From the NCBI GenBank assembly GCA_964605655.1, contig CAZSDK010000021.1, positions 1 through 64,000 of the forward strand: a DNA stretch of 64,000 bases, written 5' to 3'. Shown in pieces: positions 6,637-15,370 of this stretch; position 1 is the first letter of the stretch, and every line of letters begins with the position of its first letter. The notes below the pieces were generated by a model, which saw only the letters and a list, made by a program, of their open reading frames with translations, ran no database searches and was not told the origin of the DNA. The stretch is from JAKLIX01 sp964605655. GTDB taxonomy: Bacteria > Bacteroidota > Bacteroidia > Bacteroidales > CAIXZF01. A program made the position numbers and the translations under genes.

Positions 6637-8454
6637 ATGAATGCAATGCCTCTTCTGATCATCTCTCTGACGGTCTTTGCCCTGGCCTATCGCTTTTATT
6701 TTGGTTTCCTGGCGGCCCGGGTGCTGACGCTGGAACCCTCACGCATCACCCCAGCAGGAAGGCTGTACGACGGTCAGAACTACTATCCCATGTCGAAATG
6801 GGTGTTGTTCGGGCACCATTTTGCTGCCATTGCCGGTGCAGGACCGCTGGTAGGGCCGGTTTTGGCCTGCCAGTTCGGCTATTTCCCCGGCTTCGCCTGG
6901 ATGCTGGTAGGTGCGGTGATGGCCGGATCGGTCCATGACATGGTCATCCTCACCGCCTCCGTCCGTCATGACGGTAAATCGCTCGCAGAGATCGCCCGCG
7001 TTGAGATCGGCAAGGTCTCCAGCGGCATCACGGCCTCCCTGGCCACCTTCCTCATCATCATCATCGCCATGGCCGGGCTCGGACTGGTGGTGGTTAATGC
7101 GCTCAGTGAGTCTTCCTGGGGACTGTTCACCATCGCTTCCACCATACCCATCGCCATCTTTATGGGTATCTGGATGTTCCGGTTCCGCAAAGGAAGAGTC
7201 ACGGAGGCCACGGTCATGGGTGTGATCCTGCTGACGGCTTCAGTGATCGTGGGCCGTTACATCCCCGAGTCGGGCATCTCCCATTGGTTTTCCTTTGACC
7301 ACAAGACCCTGGCGCTGCTTCTGGCAGGCTACGGGTTCATCGCCTCGGTGCTGCCGGTATGGCTGCTGCTCTCCCCCCGCGACTACCTGAGCTCTTTCAT
7401 GAAGCTGGGCGTCATTGCCATGCTGGCCATCGGCATCATCATCGTCGCACCCAACCTGAAGATGCCGGCCTTCACCTCTTTCATCCACGGCGGAGGGCCC
7501 ATCATCCCCGGAAACCTGTTCCCTTACCTCTTCATCACCATCGCCTGCGGGGCCATCTCCGGATTCCATGCCCTGATCAGCTCGGGTACTACCCCCAAGA
7601 TGATCATGAGCGAGAAGCATATCCGACCTATCGCCGTGGGCTCCATGCTGGCAGAAGGGATGGTCAGCATCATGGCCCTGATAGCTGCTGCCAGCCTCTA
7701 CCCTCTCGACTATTTCCAGATCAACGTGTCGCCCGATAAGTTTGCCCAGATCCTGCCCCAGCTGCAAGCCATGGGTTTCACCGAATCGGACCTGCCAAAG
7801 CTGGCCGCGGAGGTGGGAGAAAACATCGCCGGGAGGACAGGAGGGGCCGTCTCACTAGCAGTGGGCATGGCTCAGATCTTTTCCGCTATCCCCGGACTGG
7901 ACCGACTCATGTCGTACTGGTACCATTTTGCCATCATGTTCGAGGCCTTGTTCATCCTCACCACCATCGACGCCGGCACCAGGGTGGGGCGCTTCATCCT
8001 CCAGGAGTTCCTCGGGAGATTTTATAAGCCTTTCGGGCGCACCGACTGGCTTCCCGGCAACCTCATCAGCAGTGGCCTGGTGGTGTTCACCTGGACCTAC
8101 TTTATCTATACCGGGAGTGTCTCCACCATCTGGCCCATGTTCGGCAGCGCCAACCAGCTGCTGGCCACCACCGCCCTGGCCATAGGCACTTCCTATATCA
8201 TCAACCGGGGCAAAGCCCGGTATGCCTGGGTCACAATCATCCCCATGGCCTTCGTGGGCATCACCACGCTCACAGCAGGTATTCAGAACATCACCGGGAT
8301 CTACATTCCGCAGATCGGCGTGCCCCAAAACCATGTCCAGGGCATCATCAACCTGGTACTTACCCTGGTGATCATGACCTGCGTGCTGGTGATCTTCCGC
8401 GATGCAGTGCCGGCATGGGTCAAAGCCATCAGAAATCAGTCAAAAGAAAAATAA
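6637..8454 (+). CDS. cstA: CstA family transporter (carbon starvation protein A)
   Basis: 605 residues, almost entirely hydrophobic with about 14-15 membrane segments. Family signatures include ALAYRFYFGFLAARVL, YDGQNYYPMSKWVLFGHHFA, GAGPLVGPVLACQFGYFPG and GSVHDMVILTASVRHDGKS near the N-terminus, and FALISSGT-like and SANQLLATTAL stretches later. E. coli CstA and BtsT import pyruvate; some CstA members are linked to peptide uptake. This protein is shorter than E. coli CstA. Third codon positions are very rich in G and C, more so than most neighbours, which generates long spurious ORFs on the other strand. It is followed 12 nt later by the GPP34 gene, probably in one transcript. Confidence 0.95.
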   Translation: MNAMPLLIISLTVFALAYRFYFGFLAARVLTLEPSRITPAGRLYDGQNYYPMSKWVLFGHHFAAIAGAGPLVGPVLACQFGYFPGFAWMLVGAVMAGSVHDMVILTASVRHDGKSLAEIARVEIGKVSSGITASLATFLIIIIAMAGLGLVVVNALSESSWGLFTIASTIPIAIFMGIWMFRFRKGRVTEATVMGVILLTASVIVGRYIPESGISHWFSFDHKTLALLLAGYGFIASVLPVWLLLSPRDYLSSFMKLGVIAMLAIGIIIVAPNLKMPAFTSFIHGGGPIIPGNLFPYLFITIACGAISGFHALISSGTTPKMIMSEKHIRPIAVGSMLAEGMVSIMALIAAASLYPLDYFQINVSPDKFAQILPQLQAMGFTESDLPKLAAEVGENIAGRTGGAVSLAVGMAQIFSAIPGLDRLMSYWYHFAIMFEALFILTTIDAGTRVGRFILQEFLGRFYKPFGRTDWLPGNLISSGLVVFTWTYFIYTGSVSTIWPMFGSANQLLATTALAIGTSYIINRGKARYAWVTIIPMAFVGITTLTAGIQNITGIYIPQIGVPQNHVQGIINLVLTLVIMTCVLVIFRDAVPAWVKAIRNQSKEK

Positions 8455-8466
8455 AGGAGCCTCACC

Positions 8467-9360
8467 ATGGACCACCTGCTGACAATTCCCGAAGAACTTT
8501 TCCTGCTCACGGTCAATGAAAGTACCGGAAGGCGGGCATTCCTGAAATCCAGGAAATTTGACGTGCTGCTGTCGGCTGCCATCCTGATGGACCTGAGCCT
8601 TCATGGCCGCATCGACAGCGACCTGGAGAGCATCATCCCTGTCAGGCCCGACCCTACCGGTCATGTCCTCCTGGACGAAGCACTGGTACAGATTATCCGG
8701 CAGAGAGAAATCCAAAAGATCAGCTGGTGGCTGCTGAAGCTGGCAGAACAGAGCAGGCGTTACAGGGAAATGCTTGTCAAGGGACTGCTGCAGAAAGGTT
8801 TGGTGAGGATGGAGAAAGAGCATGTCTTTCTGGGGTTTAAGTCCCATACCTATCCCATCCCGGCCAGCGACAAGGAGATCCCGGTGATCAAGTCGCGCAT
8901 CAGGAAGCTGGTATTCAGTGAGGACCTCCCCGATTTCAGGGATGTGGTCATCATCAGCGTTGCCTGGTACGGGGGGTTGATGGACCTGGTATTCAGTCCG
9001 GAGGAGATACAGCAACGGGGTGAACGAATGGAACAGCTGGCCCGCATGGACCTCATCGGGCAAGCCGTTTCCTCTTCCATGCAGAAGATCACGCAGAGCA
9101 TCATCGGGATGATACAGACGGGGGAGATCTTTGGGCCCCGCACTCCTGAAGAAAAGCTCGACGAACTGGTAGAAGAACTTAAAGCCCTGATGCATATCGA
9201 CAAAGATGAGGATATGCCTGAATGGCTTTGCAGGGGCACTGCCCAATATCAGAAAACTCTAGAATTTATCAGGAAAACCGGCACCAATGAGATCGTATTC
9301 AACACCCAATCAGGTGAATACGGACTGAAGGCCGGTGCCAACCAGGGACGGACTTTTTGA
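8467..9360 (+). CDS. GPP34 (GOLPH3/VPS74-like) family protein
   Basis: 297 residues from the ATG at 8467, with GGAGC 8 nt upstream. The start LLTIPEELFLLTVNE, then SAAILMDLSLHGRID and the conserved helix pattern (LVKGLLQKGLV, VRMEKEHVFLG..SHTYP), matches the GPP34 fold. In eukaryotes the fold binds PI4P on Golgi membranes and retains glycosyltransferases. Bacterial versions lack an assigned role. The C-terminal 60 residues after the domain are charged (EEKLDELVEELKAL). The gene lies 12 nt after cstA, so a membrane-peripheral partner of CstA is possible but unproven. Confidence 0.8.
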   Translation: MDHLLTIPEELFLLTVNESTGRRAFLKSRKFDVLLSAAILMDLSLHGRIDSDLESIIPVRPDPTGHVLLDEALVQIIRQREIQKISWWLLKLAEQSRRYREMLVKGLLQKGLVRMEKEHVFLGFKSHTYPIPASDKEIPVIKSRIRKLVFSEDLPDFRDVVIISVAWYGGLMDLVFSPEEIQQRGERMEQLARMDLIGQAVSSSMQKITQSIIGMIQTGEIFGPRTPEEKLDELVEELKALMHIDKDEDMPEWLCRGTAQYQKTLEFIRKTGTNEIVFNTQSGEYGLKAGANQGRTF

Positions 9361-9373
9361 TTTATCAGAAATG

Positions 9374-10552
9374 ATGGACGGGTATTCATTTGATGAGCTC
9401 TTTGAAAGGAAAGGTACGGATTGTATCAAGCATGATGCGGTGGAGGCTTTTCTGGGTGCGGGAGATGTAATCCCGATGTGGGTGGCTGACATGGACTTCC
9501 GTACACCTCCATTCATCGTCGATGCGCTGAGGCAGCGGATAGAGCATGAAGTCTATGCTTACACGATGAGAGGTCAGGGGTATTATGATTCATTGACCGG
9601 GTGGCTGAAGCGCCGGCACCAGTGGGAGGTTCCCGCAGAGGCGGTGCTGTTCAGTCCGGGTGTGGTCCCTGCCATAAACATGGCCGTGCTTGCTTTCACC
9701 CGTCCGGGTGACCGTATCCTCACCCAGCCGCCGGTATATTTTCCATTTTTCAGCGCTGTAAAAGACCATGGCCGGGAGCTGGTATACAACCCGCTGGTGT
9801 TGGACCGGGGAAGGTTGTGTATGGACTTTGATCACCTGGAGAAGGAGATGAAGGCCGGGATTAAGATGTTTGTTCTCTGCAATCCACACAACCCTGGCGG
9901 CAGTGTCTGGACCAGGGAGGAACTCCTTCGGCTGGCAGGGCTGTGCCTTCGTTATGAAGTACTGATGGTCTCTGATGAGATCCATTGCGACCTGGTTTTC
10001 AAACCTTTTAAACACCTGCCTCTGGCGACGCTGTCGGAGGAGGTCGCTGCCCGTTGCATCACCCTCACGGCGCCGAGCAAGACCTTCAACCTGTCGGGAT
10101 TGTCAACTGCCTCGGTGATCATCACCGACGAAGCGCTGAGGAAGACTTACAAGGCTACTCTCGATCCCCTGCATATAGGCGGGGGTAACATAGCCGGCAA
10201 CGTAGCTTCACAGGCGGCGTATGCCAACGGTGATGACTGGGTGGACCAGCTCAACGAATACCTTTCAGGGAATCTCGACCTGATGGAAGATTATTTTCAG
10301 CAATACATCCCCAGGGTGAAGATGCTCAGGCCTGAGGCCACTTTCCTGGTGTGGCTGGATTGCCGCGACCTGGGGCTGGATGACGAACAGCTCAATCGTT
10401 TTTTCCTGGAGAAAGCCAGGCTGGGACTGAACCGGGGTGACATGTTTGGTCCGGGAGGGTCCGGCTTCATGAGGATGAACATAGGCTGTCCCAGGGCCAC
10501 CCTGATCAGGGCGTTGGAACAGTTGAGGGAGGCTGTTGGGAAGGTTGAATGA
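9374..10552 (+). CDS. MalY/PatB-type PLP cystathionine beta-lyase or aminotransferase
   Basis: About 392 residues from the ATG at 9374 (or 9371). A GTG at 9335 would overlap the previous gene. Fold-type I PLP enzyme: substrate segment PMWVADMDF near the N-terminus, NPHNPGG, DEIHCDL (ring-nitrogen Asp) and PLP lysine in APSKTFNLSG (Lys236). This is the MalY/PatB class, which cleaves cystathionine or other cysteine conjugates to a thiol, pyruvate and ammonia. Pyruvate as product would suit the nearby cstA, which is a speculation. It ends 3 nt from the convergent yitT gene. Confidence 0.9.
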   Translation: MDGYSFDELFERKGTDCIKHDAVEAFLGAGDVIPMWVADMDFRTPPFIVDALRQRIEHEVYAYTMRGQGYYDSLTGWLKRRHQWEVPAEAVLFSPGVVPAINMAVLAFTRPGDRILTQPPVYFPFFSAVKDHGRELVYNPLVLDRGRLCMDFDHLEKEMKAGIKMFVLCNPHNPGGSVWTREELLRLAGLCLRYEVLMVSDEIHCDLVFKPFKHLPLATLSEEVAARCITLTAPSKTFNLSGLSTASVIITDEALRKTYKATLDPLHIGGGNIAGNVASQAAYANGDDWVDQLNEYLSGNLDLMEDYFQQYIPRVKMLRPEATFLVWLDCRDLGLDDEQLNRFFLEKARLGLNRGDMFGPGGSGFMRMNIGCPRATLIRALEQLREAVGKVE

Positions 10553-10555
10553 CTT

Positions 10556-11479
10556 TCACACGGTCTTTACTTTCTCCTGCAATGATTTAAATCCTTCGCC
10601 GAGAATTTCGTTGGCTTCAATGATGGAGACAAAGGCGTTGGGATCGATCTCCAGGATATATTCTTCCAGGATAGAAATCTCCCTGCGGTTGACCACGGTA
10701 TAGATCACGGTTCGAGGGGCACCGTTGTACATGCCCTGGCCGCTCAGGTAGGTCCCGCCCCGGCCCAGGTCGTTGATGATGCGATCGCGGATCTCCTCAT
10801 ATTTCTCCGATACGATGAACAGGGCCTTGTCGGAAGAGATCCCCTGCATCACGATGTCGATGACCTTACCAGTGATGAAGATGACGATCCAGGAGTAAAG
10901 GGGCACCGCCCAGTTGCCGAAGGCTGCCAGTCCGATGAGCACGATGACGGAGTCGACATAAATCATAAGCATACCCAGAGGCAGACGGGTATATTTGGCC
11001 AGGATCATGGCTATGATGTCGGATCCCCCGGAGGTGGCTTTCGAACGGAAGATCAGTCCGAGTCCGAAGCCCACCAGGACCCCGCCAAAGATACAGGACA
11101 GCAGGGGGTCTTTCTCCACCAGCGGCACATCCCCCCAGAAGCTGGTGATGAGGTCCATGAAGACCGAGGAGAGGACGAATCCCACCACGGTCTTGGCCCC
11201 GAATCTCGGACCCAGAATCTTGATTCCCAGGATAGTGAGTGGAATGTTCAGCACCAGACCGGTGAGCCCCACCGGGATCCCTTCAGGGGCAAAGGACAGG
11301 AGACCCTTGGTAAGGTAGTGGAGGACGATGGCGATCCCATAGACCCCTCCGGGGACAAACTGGTACGGGGTGATAAAAAATACAAATCCGGCAGCCAGGA
11401 TGAAGGAACCGAGGATGATGAGGGCATAGGAAATGAACCACTTTCTGGTGAAAGGTTTTTCGGTGAATAACTTTGCCAT
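10556..11479 (-). CDS. YitT-family membrane protein (DUF161 plus DUF2179)
   Basis: 307 residues. Five to six membrane helices fill residues 1-215 (FITPYQFVPGGVYGIAIVLHYL, GVLVGFGLGLIFRSKATSGGSDI, the YitT core). Residues 220-307 form the soluble DUF2179 domain (ISSDKALFIVSEKYEEIRDRI, YTVVNRREISILEEYILEIDPNAFVSI). The family is conserved in Firmicutes and Bacteroidota, with transported substrate not firmly known. A -7 box sits at 11504-11511 and the short tandem repeats at 11521-11703 begin right behind it, where the -33 region should lie. Confidence 0.9.
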   Translation of the reverse strand: MAKLFTEKPFTRKWFISYALIILGSFILAAGFVFFITPYQFVPGGVYGIAIVLHYLTKGLLSFAPEGIPVGLTGLVLNIPLTILGIKILGPRFGAKTVVGFVLSSVFMDLITSFWGDVPLVEKDPLLSCIFGGVLVGFGLGLIFRSKATSGGSDIIAMILAKYTRLPLGMLMIYVDSVIVLIGLAAFGNWAVPLYSWIVIFITGKVIDIVMQGISSDKALFIVSEKYEEIRDRIINDLGRGGTYLSGQGMYNGAPRTVIYTVVNRREISILEEYILEIDPNAFVSIIEANEILGEGFKSLQEKVKTV

Positions 11480-11503
11480 AGCGTTAATTGATTGGTATTA
11501 TGG

Positions 11504-11511
11504 CAAAGGTA
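11504..11511 (-). promoter_or_regulatory. yitT promoter -7 box
   Basis: On the minus strand this reads TACCTTTG, matching TAnnTTTG, about 25 nt from the yitT start. The -33 element should fall near 11530, inside the CGGGATG-type repeat. Confidence 0.45.
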
Positions 11512-11520
11512 GAGAAGTTC

Positions 11521-11590
11521 GGGATAAACGGGATGACGGGATGCGGGATGACGGGATGCGGGATGGCGGGATAGCGGGATAGCGGGATAG
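11521..11590. repeat. Short tandem repeat, CGGGAT-type units
   Basis: About nine imperfect 7-8 nt units (cgggatga, cgggatg, cgggatag) in 70 bp. Purine-rich on plus and non-coding. They sit between the yitT promoter and the second repeat tract. Confidence 0.85.
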
Positions 11591-11591
11591 A

Positions 11592-11703
11592 GCAGTGGGC
11601 AGTCAGCAGTTGGCAGTTGGCAGTCAGCAGTTGGCAGTTGGCAGTCAGCAGTTGGCAGTCAGCAGTTGGCAGTCAGCAGTCAGCAGTCAGCAGTCGACAG
11701 TTG
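11592..11703. repeat. 7-nt tandem repeat, RGCAGTY units, about 15 copies
   Basis: An uninterrupted run of GGCAGTC, AGCAGTT, GGCAGTT and AGCAGTC units fills 112 bp. Seven is not a multiple of three, so length changes would frameshift any reading; here the tract is intergenic, upstream of yitT and just past the stop of the 11715-12770 gene. Such tracts change length by slipped-strand mispairing. Confidence 0.9.
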
Positions 11704-11714
11704 GCCGATATGGA

Positions 11715-12770
11715 TTACGCTTCTCGGACCATAACCACTCTCAAGGCTCTGAAGGTGATCCACCGGGAGTCATTGCCCTTGGCTTCGATGTTGGTGATCA
11801 TCTTGCCGTTGAAGGTATTTTCCATCTTCCAACGTCCATCGCTCGTCTTTTTCGATTCCAGTATGTCGAGGGCTTCTTTCATCCGGGAATCTTTGATCCC
11901 CAATCCGCTGAGGATATCCAGAATTTCGAGGATGTCGGTCTGGTACATCAGTGGAAAACCCAGTTTCAGCCATCCCGGTTTGGAAACCCTAGTGAGATCA
12001 TGGCTCTTTTTATGAATATGATGCCGTAACAGGTATTCTGACAATTCATCGATCTTTATGCTGACCTCGCGGCTCCTTTTATCTGATGGGATGGCTGACA
12101 ACGCTTTGAGCGATTTGACCACTCCCATATGACAGCTGTGCCGGCCCCAGCACATCTCATACCGGTTGTAAGGCCATCCGGAAAGGGAATGGTTGGTACC
12201 ATCATCAGCTCTCTGGTAACGGCAGATCCATTCAATGCCTTTTTGGACCCTCGGATCATCGAGCATACCCAGCCTGATCAGGCTCCAGACCATATTGCCT
12301 GTCAGACAGGGAATTACACCGCTCTTCAGTCCTCCGCCTTCTTTGATACTTCGCTGGTAAGAAAAACCATAACTTTCCTTTTCCTGTGAATGGGCCAGGA
12401 TAAACTCACAGGCTCTTGCGATGCGCGGATCGGCGCCATCGGCACCCAGTTCGGCGAGTATCATGAGCTGCCAGACGGTGCCAGAATACTTGGCGGCATA
12501 GAAAGTCCCTTCTTCCGCCCAAAAGCCTCCTTCTTTTTGTTGTTCAAGGATTTCCCTGACAGGGCCGGTGGTCATGATGGCCCTCCGTGATTCCACGATC
12601 GTGGGATCCCCGGCAGGCATATTCAGAAGGTCTCGTTGCGTAAAATACCGTACCGCGGGATTCTCTTTATCCAGCAACCATTGCAGGGTAGCATTGTCTG
12701 TCAGGGAATGAATGTCTTTCACAGGAAACGTATGATTAGGGTTAATCACTTTTGATTCAGACAGGAACAA
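11715..12770 (-). CDS. Alpha/alpha-toroid (prenyltransferase/squalene-oxidase repeat-like) protein, function unknown
   Basis: 351 residues from a TTG at 12770; GTG codons at 12749 and 12722 are alternative starts. The protein is a series of paired helices with repeated patterns such as TVWQLMILAELGADGADPRI, NMVWSLIRLGMLDDPRVQKG and LEILDILSGLGIKDSRM, typical of the six-hairpin toroid seen in terpene cyclases and related proteins. A cluster CWGRHSCHMG near residue 205 could bind a metal. No signal peptide. No cyclase DXDD motif is visible, so an enzymatic assignment is not supported. Confidence 0.65.
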   Translation of the reverse strand: MFLSESKVINPNHTFPVKDIHSLTDNATLQWLLDKENPAVRYFTQRDLLNMPAGDPTIVESRRAIMTTGPVREILEQQKEGGFWAEEGTFYAAKYSGTVWQLMILAELGADGADPRIARACEFILAHSQEKESYGFSYQRSIKEGGGLKSGVIPCLTGNMVWSLIRLGMLDDPRVQKGIEWICRYQRADDGTNHSLSGWPYNRYEMCWGRHSCHMGVVKSLKALSAIPSDKRSREVSIKIDELSEYLLRHHIHKKSHDLTRVSKPGWLKLGFPLMYQTDILEILDILSGLGIKDSRMKEALDILESKKTSDGRWKMENTFNGKMITNIEAKGNDSRWITFRALRVVMVREA

Positions 12771-12805
12771 CCCTTCGTTTTGATGCTGTCAAGGCATCCC
12801 AGCCA

Positions 12806-13843
12806 CTAAGGGTTTTGGCCGGATCTCCGGTTGGCCAGGCCTTTCTCCCAGTTCCAGGCGGAGATCATCATCTCGTCGAGCGACCGCTCAGCTTTCCAAC
12901 CCAGTTCCCTGTTGGCCAGAGAGGCATCCGCCCAAACCTTCTCCACATCACCGGGTCGGCGGTCTGCAAGCTTATAATCGAGCTTCATTTCGCTCACCCT
13001 CTCAAAGGACTGTATCACCTCAAGTACCGAGAATCCTCTTCCCGTGCCGAGGTTAAAAACTTCGACATCTGTTCGTGTCTTGCTGCTCAGCATTCGCTCT
13101 ATGGCGATCACATGGGCTTTGGCGATGTCGACCACATGGATATAATCCCTGATGGCTGTCCCGTCGGGGGTATCATAATCGTGACCAAAGACCCTCAAGC
13201 CGGTCCGTCGACCGATGGCCGTCTGGGTGATAAAGGGGACCAGGTTATCGGGGACCCCTAACGGCAATTCGCCTATCAATGCTGTCTCATGGGCACCGAT
13301 GGGGTTGAAATACCTCAGGGCGATGGCTTTCAGCGGAAGCCTCGATACCGTATAACGAAGGATCTCTTCTCCCATCTGCTTGCTATGGCCGTAAGGCGAC
13401 CAGGCAGCCTTAAATGGAGCCTCTTCCGTCACAGGAAGCTGATCAGGCTGGCCATAGACCGAGCAGGAAGAGCTGAACACCAGGTCACGTATGCCATATT
13501 CTTTCATCCCTTCGAGGATGTTGATGAGGGAGCCGAGATTGTTATGATAGTATTCGAGTGGCTTATGCATGGACTCACCCACTGACTTATAGGCTGCAAA
13601 ATGAATGATCCCGTCGAAATCCTGACTTTCCCTGAAAAACCGTGCAGTAACGGTGGCGTCGGCAAGGTCTATCTTCTCAAAGCGGGGCCGTACCCCCGTG
13701 ATGGCAGCAATATGATCCAACACCTCCAGGGAGGAGTTGCTCAAATTATCAGCAATCATCACCTGATGACCCTGTTGCTGAAGCTCCACCACGGTATGTG
13801 ATCCGATATATCCTGTTCCGCCTGTTACCAGTATGTGTGCCAT
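12806..13843 (-). CDS. galE: UDP-glucose 4-epimerase
   Basis: 345 residues from the ATG at 13843; an upstream in-frame TTG at 13909 lacks family support. Short-chain dehydrogenase fold: NAD loop GGTGYIGSH at the N-terminus, SSSCSVYGQP serine region, catalytic YGHSK, and GTAIRDYIHVVDIAKAH. It converts UDP-glucose and UDP-galactose, giving precursors for glycans and galactose use. It is divergent from ugd, with a -7-like box at 13907-13914 (minus). With ugd and the decarboxylase gene it forms a UDP-sugar cluster. Confidence 0.97.
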   Translation of the reverse strand: MAHILVTGGTGYIGSHTVVELQQQGHQVMIADNLSNSSLEVLDHIAAITGVRPRFEKIDLADATVTARFFRESQDFDGIIHFAAYKSVGESMHKPLEYYHNNLGSLINILEGMKEYGIRDLVFSSSCSVYGQPDQLPVTEEAPFKAAWSPYGHSKQMGEEILRYTVSRLPLKAIALRYFNPIGAHETALIGELPLGVPDNLVPFITQTAIGRRTGLRVFGHDYDTPDGTAIRDYIHVVDIAKAHVIAIERMLSSKTRTDVEVFNLGTGRGFSVLEVIQSFERVSEMKLDYKLADRRPGDVEKVWADASLANRELGWKAERSLDEMMISAWNWEKGLANRRSGQNP

Positions 13844-13987
13844 AATGAGATTTTTTCGAACTTTGGCTTTGCAAACAGTTCTGTTGATCTCTTTCTGCCA
13901 AGACAACAAAGGTAAAGATTATGTTGATCGTTCAGGGTTTGATCCGGTTCCTGTCTGTTTAAATATTTATATTTCAAGTTCTTATCC

Positions 13988-15313
13988 ATGAAAATTGTCA
14001 TCGTCGGAAGCGGTTATGTCGGACTGGTCACAGGGACCTGCTTTGCTGAGGTAGGGATTGATGTTGTTTGTGTCGACATTGATCAGAAGAAAATTGAAGA
14101 CTTGAAAAAGGGCATTATTCCCATCTTTGAACCCGGACTGGAGGAGATGGTCCGCCGTAACATAGACAAAGGCCGTTTGCATTTCACCACCCGGCTTGCC
14201 GAGGCACTGCCCGGGAGTGAGGTGGTGTTCATCGCAGTGGGCACCCCTCCCGATGAAGACGGAAGCGCCGACCTCAAATATGTGCTGTCTGTAGCCCGGG
14301 AATGCGGACAGCATATAAACGACTACCTGTTGGTAGTGACGAAAAGCACGGTCCCCGTGGGAACCGCTGTCAAGGTCAAGGCTGCCCTGCAGGAAGAACT
14401 GGAAAAGAGAGGGGTGGACATCCCCTTCGATGTGGCCTCCAACCCCGAGTTTCTCAAAGAAGGGGCTGCCGTGGAAGATTTCCTCAAACCCGACCGTATT
14501 GTGATCGGCCTCGACAGTCCCAGAGCCGAAGAGCTCATGAAAAGCCTGTACAAGCCTTTTACCCTGAACGGCCATCCCATCATCTTTATGGACATCACCT
14601 CGGCGGAGATGACCAAATATGCCGCCAACTCCATGCTTGCAACCAAGATCAGCTTCATGAACGACATCGCCAACCTGTGCGAGATCGTCGGAGCCGACAT
14701 CAACATGGTCCGCAAAGGCATTGGTTCCGACAGCCGTATCGGCAACAAGTTCATCTATGCCGGCATCGGTTACGGAGGGTCCTGTTTTCCAAAAGATGTT
14801 CAGGCCCTGATTAAGACCTCGCACCAGAACCATTATGAGCTCAGGGTGCTGAAAGCCGTAGAGGCGGTAAACCACGACCAGAAACTGGTCCTGTTCCAGA
14901 AAATGATGCAATATTACCAGGGGGACCTTTCAGGCAGGACCATTGCCGTGTGGGGGTTGTCGTTCAAGCCACAGACCGACGACATGCGTGAGGCACCCTC
15001 CCTGGTAATCATTAAAAAACTACTCGAAGCCGGCGCCAGAGTCCAAGCTTATGACCCTGTTGCCATGAAGGAAGCCTGGCGTCATTTCGGAGATTCCATC
15101 ACTTACTCCACTGATCATTACGATGCTCTCGCCCATGCCGACGGGCTGGCACTGGTGACCGAATGGCCTGAGTTCCGCTTTCCTAACTTCCAGATGATGA
15201 AGAAGTTGCTGAAAACACCCGTCATCTTTGACGGACGTAACATTTACGACCGCAAGGAGATGAAGAACCAGGGGTTCGACTATTTCTGCATCGGCGTCGA
15301 TACCGGCTTGTAA
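13988..15313 (+). CDS. ugd: UDP-glucose 6-dehydrogenase
   Basis: 441 residues. NAD-binding start GSGYVGLVTGTCFAEVG, VGTPPDEDG, STVPVGTA, NPEFLKEG, and the catalytic cysteine in GYGGSCFPKD (Cys266). The C-terminal domain has WGLSFKPQTDDMREAPS and DGRNIYD. The enzyme oxidises UDP-glucose to UDP-glucuronate with two NAD+. The next gene, 57 nt on, uses that product to make UDP-xylose, so the two probably share a transcript. Confidence 0.97.
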   Translation: MKIVIVGSGYVGLVTGTCFAEVGIDVVCVDIDQKKIEDLKKGIIPIFEPGLEEMVRRNIDKGRLHFTTRLAEALPGSEVVFIAVGTPPDEDGSADLKYVLSVARECGQHINDYLLVVTKSTVPVGTAVKVKAALQEELEKRGVDIPFDVASNPEFLKEGAAVEDFLKPDRIVIGLDSPRAEELMKSLYKPFTLNGHPIIFMDITSAEMTKYAANSMLATKISFMNDIANLCEIVGADINMVRKGIGSDSRIGNKFIYAGIGYGGSCFPKDVQALIKTSHQNHYELRVLKAVEAVNHDQKLVLFQKMMQYYQGDLSGRTIAVWGLSFKPQTDDMREAPSLVIIKKLLEAGARVQAYDPVAMKEAWRHFGDSITYSTDHYDALAHADGLALVTEWPEFRFPNFQMMKKLLKTPVIFDGRNIYDRKEMKNQGFDYFCIGVDTGL

Positions 15314-15370
15314 TAGCTTTAAACATATCTCCCCGGATTTTGATTCTCAAACCTTCAGAAAAGAAACACC

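Noticed and set aside
7240..7767. 175-codon minus-strand ORF inside cstA
   Set aside because: It is a shadow of the strongly G/C-biased third positions of cstA; its translation is low-complexity (D, G, H, R-rich) with no family features.
8440..9246. 268-codon minus-strand ORF opposite the GPP34 gene
   Set aside because: The plus-strand frame has a ribosome site and family motifs; the minus frame has neither.
11595..12029. Plus-strand ORF through the 7-nt repeats (GSQQLAV repeats)
   Set aside because: The repeated peptide is only the translation of the tandem repeat, and the rest is antisense to the 11715-12770 gene.
13982..14911. 309-codon minus-strand ORF opposite ugd
   Set aside because: It lies entirely over the well-supported ugd gene and has no recognisable domain or ribosome site.
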